Shown piece after piece: positions 58,180 through 64,000 of a stretch of 64,000 nt of DNA (positions within the stretch are counted from its first letter, which is position 1; every line of letters begins with the position of its first letter). The notes beneath the pieces are model-generated. The model did no database searches. It had not been told where the DNA came from and saw only the letters and a list, made by a program, of their open reading frames with translations. Origin of the DNA: Apricaphanius iberus (taxonomy: Eukaryota > Chordata > Actinopteri > Cyprinodontiformes > Aphaniidae); the NCBI GenBank assembly GCA_028564705.1, contig JAPXFQ010000196.1:248001-312000 (forward strand), written 5' to 3'. A program made the translations under genes and the position numbers.

Positions 58180-58370
58180 TAGGGCAGTTGCCTAACTAGA
58201 CCAGTAGATGGTGCTTGAATACTGTCTTTGACCGGGAGGACGGTCTAGCAGGCCACCGTATTTTGTTTGGGACTCTCCCGCAGCGGCGCCGTCTCGGTGT
58301 CCCATCATAAGGTGGATATGCATAAATATGGGCAATAATGATAAAATAAATGTTCGATGTAGCCTGTTAA

Positions 58371-59545
58371 CCCTCTAGGCGCCAAAGTCGCAATATTGCG
58401 ACAAGCAACATTGCTGACTTTAATGAGCCACCGCTGGAGATGGGGCCACTAATTTTATTACTACTTTACACCAGGAGATGGCGGACATGTGTACCTTTAA
58501 TCTTGGACACCTTTTGGGGTGTGTTACCATGGAAACTTTTGGAGTAAATTGGCCTTTAAGTCAGCGCCGCGAGCGGGGGACGCGAGGTGCAGCTGCTCCG
58601 GTCACAGTATAGAGAAAGCGACTTTTAGAATGATAAAACTTATGAGGCCGAGATGTCGGAGTTCCCCGCCGGAAAGTATTGGCTTATTCAGATTCTGAAG
58701 AGAAATATTTACCTCTGATCTCTTCAGTTGTCCCGGGAGAAAGTGAAACTAAAATGTCCCGCAGCAACAGCCAGTCCCGTTTCGCCATGACGCTCCAAAA
58801 GGAGCAACATTCCAGCTCTGCATCATGTTCTCCCGGTGAGAGAAAGGTGTGTGTTTGGGGAGCAAGGTGGTCATCACAACGCTAATCGTGACCGAGGTGG
58901 GAGGGATGTAAAAATCAGTGGAAATAATAGCAGATGCGATCGAAAACAGGAGAGATAAAAGACAGATTATAAGCGAGTAAACAGCAGTAAAGTTCTCTGT
59001 CCCGCTGCAAGTGAGGATGATGATGATGATGATGATGATTATGGCGAGGTTTGCCTTACAGATTAGGAAGAGTAGGATCAACAGTGCATCAGACAATTTG
59101 ATGAGCCTGTTAGTTATTTTTGGGACGGATCTGTAAAATTCTGTGGCCAATATTTTCTTTCCGTTGATTTTATATAGTGAATAGAGTAACGGAGCCACAT
59201 AAGAAAGGACATAAACAGATATATGCACCTGTTCTTGAAAAAAAGCCAAAAAATTAAACGTATACTGTAGATGTAGAAAATACATATACAGAAAAATCTA
59301 AATAAAAAAATAAAATAATTGATAAAAATTGTAAAAGTCATGCAATCCTATAGTGCCAACGCCTGATGATGTCATAATATGCAAATTAGATGTATGATTT
59401 AGCTCGTTACACAAACTTTGGATCATACTGAAGATTTTTCTAATTTACAGTGTACCTTTATCTATCACCATATTAAAGCTACAACAATTTGAACTAGTGA
59501 TATCAAAATGGAATATTTTATAGAAAAACCCCGGCGCCTAGAGGG
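58371..59545. mobile_element. Non-autonomous piggyBac-type element with TTAA target sites
   Basis: The left end CCCTCTAGGCGCC is exactly matched by the inverse of the right end GGCGCCTAGAGGG. TTAA flanks both sides (58367-58370 and 59546-59549), the signature of piggyBac insertion. A 16-bp perfect palindrome GTCGCAATATTGCGAC lies just inside the left end (58387-58402). The 1175-bp interior keeps an acidic (GAT)n segment near 59016-59040 that could be from a transposase N-terminus, but there is no catalytic domain. The 68- and 178-codon frames are not meaningful. Confidence 0.88.
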
Positions 59546-59937
59546 TTAAGCTGGCATGTTAAAATATAATATGCACTATGTTCATCAAGCTAACCAGAGT
59601 TGAATATTTTCATTTCCTCTGTTTTTTATTTGGCCATTTATATGGCCAGCTGCATCAACTTCCACGAGGACCTCCTGCGCTTGCTCCCGTACGATCGATT
59701 CGGTCTGAATCACTCATACAGGGGGGAGATTGTGAGTACGTCTTTTTGTGCACCTGTACATTTTAAACAAAAAATCTTCTAAGATAGTCAGGGTATATTC
59801 TGCTGTTTTGGGCCTAAAGGAAAGATGCTTTAGCCTCTCTGATAGAATATCAGGTGTTGAGCCTTAAGTGATTAATGCTTTAATTACTACGGCGAGGGTG
59901 TAACGGACCAGGTTTGCGAGCCTGTTCCAATTTCAGA
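59546..59937. other. Spacer with a possible orphan exon
   Basis: Between 59645 and 59734 a short open stretch ('CINFHEDLLRLLPYDRFGLNHSYRGEI') has an AG acceptor-like T-rich start and a GT donor (GTGAGTACG). It looks exon-like but I do not recognise the protein and see no partner exon. Low confidence. Confidence 0.25.
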
Positions 59938-60156
59938 ATAATTTCCAGGGAACATTAAAGGAACAATTCGATGCAGTAGCAAATCAAGTTCATGCACTGT
60001 TTAAAAACAAACCAGATTATGGGCATATGGCCTCCATAAAACAGAAGCCTGGGGAAACTGTAGATGATTTTAAATTAAAATACCAAAAGGAGCACGATAT
60101 CCATAGTAGCCTTACTAAAGACACTGGTGATGATAGCCCATATATGCGACATTTAT
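59938..60156 (+). pseudogene. gag capsid fragment (major homology region)
   Basis: Encodes 'IKQKPGETVDDFKLKYQKEH', which has the spacing of the retroviral capsid major homology region (Q...E...F). The frame is cut by the piggyBac element at 60157. Upstream coding sequence is not clear before about 59938. Confidence 0.75.
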
Positions 60157-61604
60157 CACTAGAAGACCCAGGATTTTTTGCTCTACCTATAAAGCCCACA
60201 GGTAAGCCGAAAGGCTGGATGGCCCCCTGTGAACCCTCCTTTTGTTATGTAAACGGGGCAATCACTGGGACACCACAGGAGGGGGGATATGCAGAGCCAC
60301 TTCACTCAAAACACCTTGACATAAAATGGGGGAGGGGGACAATCAGGTAGGAGCAGGATTGCTAACTGACTGTCTGAGCAGAACATATGAGCTGAATCAA
60401 AATGTAATATATGTAGAAGGATGTAGACGTTATCAGAACCCTACAACACTGGGCTTCCAACATCCCCACCAGACACATAAGAAAAGTAATAGAACAGAAC
60501 CACATCAAATAAAGCACTCAAAATCTGTGGTAGCCCCACTAGTCATTTACAGAATTGCTCATCAAGTTGATATCTGTACAAGATTTATTTTATGTAACAT
60601 TTTTTTCAAACTGAGATACACCCGAAACACATTTGATTTGTTATATTTAAGAATTTGTACATTGTTTTTGTCTGTTTTGCTCTTTCCCTCTATTTTCTCT
60701 TTTCCTGTCTCTCCCTGTCTCAACTCATAAAAACCAGACTGACTGTTGCTGTTTGCCCACACTGTGATGTTATGTTATGGCAAAGATATGATATTATATG
60801 TCATGGTGCAAAGCAGGCACAAAGGGAACAATTGCTTCGGCTACAACCTTCAACACCTAGCCCTGGGAAAAGAGCAATGTGTCAGGTTAAAAATCAGTGT
60901 AAAAGCAATCATGCCACTCTGCGATGTATAGGCTGTTACAAATACACATGTGGCAAATGCAGAAAGGAGACGGCTTGGCAGTGCATGGATTGTGAGTGAT
61001 TATTGAAATGTACTCACCTCACTCATTGTTACATACTGTTTAGTTTTCTCTGTGTGCTTGAAAACTCAAATTTCCCTGAGGGAGTCACCCCAAAGGGATC
61101 AATAAAGTTTTAAGCCTAAGTTCTAAGTCTCACTCACTTCCACTCTCTAACACTGTATCCTGATAATACTTTTTTATTATTATTATTATTAGTAAATATC
61201 ATGAAGGCCCAGTTGGGATAACCCCAGATTTTGAGTGCTTTATTTGATGTGGTTCTATTCTATTACTTTTCTTATGTGTCTGGTGGGGATGTTGGAAGCC
61301 CAGTGTTGTAGGGTTCTGATAACGTCTACATCCTTCTACATATATTACATTTTGATTCAGCTCATATATTCTGCTCAGACAGTCAGTTAGCAATCCTGCT
61401 CCTACCTGATTCTCCCCCTCCCCCATTTTATGTCAAGGTGTTTTGAGTGAAGTGGCTCAGCATATCCCCCCCCCTGTGGTGTCCCAGTGATTGCCCCGTT
61501 TACATAACAAAAGGAAGGTTCACAGGGGGCCATCCAGCCTTTCGGCTTACCTGTGGGCTTTATAGGTAGAAAAGCCAAATGGCTGCTCTCTGGTAGTTCT
61601 AGTG
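60157..61604. mobile_element. piggyBac-type element with long inverted repeats, inserted in gag
   Basis: The left end is CACTAGAAG and the inverse of the right end CACTAGAAC. The right flank is TTAA and the left flank TTAT, a one-base decay of the TTAA duplication. The ends form long inverted repeats of roughly 370-390 bp (about 60157-60527 against 61213-61604), with words like CCTATAAAGCCCACAGGTAA and GTGTCTGGTGGGGATGTTGG on opposite strands. The centre carries the C-terminal cysteine-rich part of a transposase. Length 1448 bp. Confidence 0.85.
60739..60999 (+). pseudogene. piggyBac transposase C-terminal cysteine-rich domain remnant
   Basis: The end of a frame ending at a TGA holds 'CPHCD', then 'CQVKNQC', 'CIGCYKYTCGKC' and 'CMDC', a cross-brace-like set of cysteine pairs typical of the C-terminal domain of piggyBac transposases, which binds the terminal DNA. 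No catalytic DDD part remains. An AATAAA-type word near 61100 could be its polyadenylation signal. Confidence 0.55.
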
Positions 61605-62067
61605 TTAAGTAATGGCTTGTTACATAGTTTCCACCCCACTATCACTAATTGGATCAAAAATCCCCTTCTGACCTGGGAAACATGCAACCTTACCACCCTT
61701 ATGACCAATGCATTTTGCAGAAGGTGTCATGGAAAGAAAGGGGAGGAAGCCAAAAACCCCAGACTCAGACACACAGGTATTTCACACCCAAGTAGAAGAC
61801 CATGAGGGGGAAGTTTATTATCAAAGTGACAACTACAACAGAGGGAGGGGGTTTAGACCACGAAGGAATATACATTATCACATACCCCAGGGTTCATGGA
61901 GACATCAAGGTGGTCACCCTGCCCCCACGTGTCGGACCTGCGGGGAAGTAGGCCACATTTCACATGAATTCAACAGAGGCAGAGGCCGAGAAAGGGCCAG
62001 AGGGCGAGGTCAGATCCATACACAGGGTCCAACTGCCCCAGAACACTCGCAATTCACACAGCAATGA
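61605..62067 (+). pseudogene. gag C-terminal part: capsid end and zinc knuckle
   Basis: After the piggyBac element, the capsid C-terminal helices appear ('NGLLHSFHPTITNWIKNPLLTWE'), then a frame change and the nucleocapsid with one knuckle, CRTCGEVGHISHEF, where the fourth Cys is replaced by Phe, followed by an Arg/Gly-rich basic tail. It ends at TGA 62065-62067, directly in frame with the protease. Confidence 0.82.
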
Positions 62068-62556
62068 ATAGATACTTTTGCCACCTCTAATGAGGTGGTG
62101 GATTGCTGTGGCGCCTGGGAATTGCTTAATGTTCTGAAAGAGAAGCCTTACATTAGACTTAAAATGAATGAACAAATGGTAGAGCTCCTTTGTGACACCG
62201 GAGCTTGCAGAACGGTGATCTCCTCTACCGTTAATCTGTCTGAATCTAAAAAAAGCATTTTAGTTAAATCAGCAGATGGTGCTAGTACGCGTTCATTTTT
62301 ATCCCAACCCTTGTTAATAACAGATCCACAAAATGGGTTTAGTTCTAAAAACTCAATAGTCGTTTCACCACAATGTCCACTCAATTTATTGGGCAGAGAC
62401 TTAATGTCAGCCCTAAAAATCTCCATTATCCCAGTGGGAGACGGCATGAGAGCTGTGAGAACAGGTAATGATGACATTTACCTAAATACAACTCATAGAC
62501 CACAGGGACTCGGTCTGTACTACTCTTTACGAGTTGAACCTAAAGAAGACCTTTAA
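62068..62556 (+). pseudogene. Retroviral protease
   Basis: Open in the gag frame from the TGA. Shows the active site 'LLCDTGACRT' and the C-terminal 'LNLLGRDLM', so both retropepsin motifs are intact. The frame then meets TAA at 62554-62556, which interrupts pol. Readthrough of the gag TGA would have been needed for expression. Confidence 0.88.
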
Positions 62557-63437
62557 GACACAACAACAATGATGGACACAGCTTTGAAAGTAGTTCCTGA
62601 GCCCGACAAACAAATCATGCCTACATCACAGTTACATGTGATTATGGCTCTGAGGCCTGAACCTGATCCCAAGTTCCAAGATTATTTTATGCAACTCTCA
62701 ACTGCTGTAGTGTTCACCTCACACATCATTACTGATGGAAAATCTGATTCAGCTGCCTCAGTAATACTGACTACCAGCCTTAAACGATTCTTTGATTTGC
62801 CTACAGATCCACATATATCTCAATATAGACAAAAAGCAGGAAATCACGTTGGAAAGATTTGGGATTTATGGTGCGAAAAGCCCCTTATCATGCCACTCCA
62901 CTGCACCACTCAAGTAGCACCACTAGAAAGACCAGAAGCAAAAATCATCTTATTGACTAAAGAGGAAGAAAACCAACTCAAAGTAGTCCCTGACACATTA
63001 TGGTCTAAAAGTCCCACTGATGTAGGCCTACTCTCATCCATTGCTCCCGTTCAAATAACTGCTAAATCACATTTTAGACCCAGACTAAGACAATATCCCC
63101 TCTCTGCAGAAGCAGAGTTAGGAATTCAACCAGTAATTGAGGAATTACTAACAGCAGAACAGCAGGTGTCATAAGAAAATGTCCTGATTCACCATGTAAA
63201 ACACCATTTTGGCCAGTCAAAAAGGCTGATGGGAAAAGCTGGCAAGATTTGAGAATGGTGAATTCAGCTGTCCAAACCAGAGCGCCGAATGTGCCTGATC
63301 CACGCACTCTGTTAAACTCTCTGAGTCCCACTAGGAAGTTTTTCACAGTAGTGGACCTCAGTAATGCCTTTTTTAGCATTCTAGTGCACCCAGATTCACA
63401 ATTTTGGTTTGCTTTCACCTATAAACATGTAAAATAG
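62557..63437 (+). pseudogene. Linker and N-terminal reverse transcriptase, broken
   Basis: The frame continues from 62569 with the pro-RT linker, including 'LKVVPDTLWSKSPTDVGL', to 63174. Then, after a one-base shift, N-terminal reverse transcriptase motifs follow ('TPFWPVKKADGKSWQDLRMVN', 'VVDLSNAFFSILVH', 'FAFTY'). It holds the first catalytic Asp but stops at 63435-63437 before the YVDD motif. Confidence 0.85.
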
Positions 63438-63862
63438 CCATGGCCTGAGTTTTGGACCTAGTAAAACTTTATATGAGAATCACACCAACAAACCAAGGTT
63501 TAACACCCTTTGAAATCATTTATGACAGACCTTACAGGTTACCTCTAGTTGCGCCAGATTTGCAAAAAGCAGACGAAGAACTCACATTAGCTGATTACAT
63601 GAGGAAAATTATCCTAGCCAAAGAAGTGCAAAGCGCACACAATCTGCCTATCTGTCCTTTTGTTTTGCAGGACCCTGAAAACCCAATAAAACCTGGAGAC
63701 TGGGTGTTCATCAAGATGATTAAAAGTAAGAGCTGGATGAGCCCCCGCTGGGAAGGACCTTTTCAAGTCCTGCTGACCACACCCATGGCTGTGAAAATCG
63801 CTGAGAGACCCTCGTGGATACACATCTCACACTGCAAATTGCAAAGGCAATTAAGGGACTAG
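63438..63862 (+). pseudogene. Integrase C-terminal domain after an internal deletion
   Basis: The sequence jumps from reverse transcriptase to the integrase C-terminus at about 63438-63455. It shows '[16 protein letters not shown]', then 'KPGDWVFIK' and '[10 protein letters not shown]', typical of the C-terminal GPF module of class I integrases, and ends at TAG 63860-63862. RT palm, RNase H and the catalytic core of integrase are deleted, about 2.3 kb by comparison with the first provirus. Confidence 0.85.
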
Positions 63863-64000
63863 ACGTGGGACAAAGGGGAAGTCTGGACTTCAAAGGGCAG
63901 AATGACCAACAGGGCTTCTGATCTCAAACCCAGCAGAGAAGCATCCCTGTCTCCTAGCGGTCAAACCTCCGTTTGGGAGGGCTAGTCTTCTTAATTGCCT
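63863..64000 (+). other. Provirus sequence downstream of pol, truncated by the window
   Basis: 138 bp after the integrase stop, with no frame long enough to judge. env would be expected next. Confidence 0.4.

Larger units (their letters stand above)
59938..64000 (+). mobile_element. Second class I endogenous retrovirus, defective, runs off the window
   Basis: In plus orientation: gag capsid part, an inserted piggyBac element, gag nucleocapsid end, protease, the linker and N-terminal reverse transcriptase, then a deletion joining straight to the integrase C-terminus. There are stops and frameshifts in pol. gag and pro share a frame across a TGA, as in the provirus at 21.7-32.3 kb. A linker motif 'VVPD(S/T)LWS..PTDVGL' appears in both, so they are related. 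No LTR was seen; the 5' LTR is missing or decayed and the 3' end is outside the window. Confidence 0.85.

Overview
The window looks like intergenic or intronic DNA from a teleost fish. It is AT-rich background carrying teleost-type repeats: Rex1-like and L2/CR1-like LINE remnants, a tRNA-type SINE, a Tx1-like L1, class I endogenous retroviruses, hAT, piggyBac and a CACTA-like DNA transposon. I found no convincing ordinary single-copy host gene, tRNA gene, CRISPR array or bacterial-style operon. Nearly all coding capacity belongs to mobile elements.

Layout. 1-19.9 kb: AT-rich non-coding sequence with scattered repeats: SINE fragment near 4.9-5.2 kb, Rex1-type 3' tails near 8.6 and 11.3-12.6 kb, a hAT-like element at 14.8-15.5 kb, a decayed L2-group LINE at 17.6-19.3 kb. 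The Rex1 copy at 11.3-12.6 kb contains an antisense fragment of 28S rRNA. 19.9-39.2 kb: a full-length Tx1/L1-clade LINE bounded by a perfect 14-bp target-site duplication and ending in a poly(A) tract. Its ORF2 is split by a complete provirus (about 21.67-32.27 kb) in the opposite orientation, with two LTRs, gag, frameshifted pro-pol and an open env. The L1 3' UTR is an extraordinary G-rich stretch of about 2.9 kb. 39.2-48.2 kb: AT-rich DNA with a possible old LTR/leader remnant and a second L2/CR1-group LINE 3' end at 42.3-43.2 kb. 48.2-58.2 kb: a candidate CACTA/EnSpm-like transposon about 10 kb long, carrying a C2H2 zinc-finger plus TNP2-type transposase gene, a five-phase-consistent spliced companion gene with an N-terminal PB1-like domain, a duplicated promoter/first-exon region, long CA microsatellites and a recent 475-bp tandem duplication. 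58.4-59.5 kb: a piggyBac-type element with perfect TIRs and TTAA on both sides. 59.9-64 kb: a second class I provirus (plus strand), internally deleted in pol, with a piggyBac element with long TIRs inserted in its gag and running off the window end.

How the parts relate. The window records several nested insertions: provirus into L1, 28S sequence inside Rex1, piggyBac into provirus. Both proviruses have gag and pro in the same frame separated by a single TGA, the arrangement used by gamma/epsilon-type retroviruses, and they share a recognisable motif in the pro-RT linker, so they are probably related lineages. The most interesting unit is the two-gene transposon at 48-58 kb. Its second protein may be a dedicated partner of the transposase, by analogy with the two-protein logic of plant En/Spm; this is inference from gene adjacency, not proof. 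All calls were made by reading the sequence without database searches.
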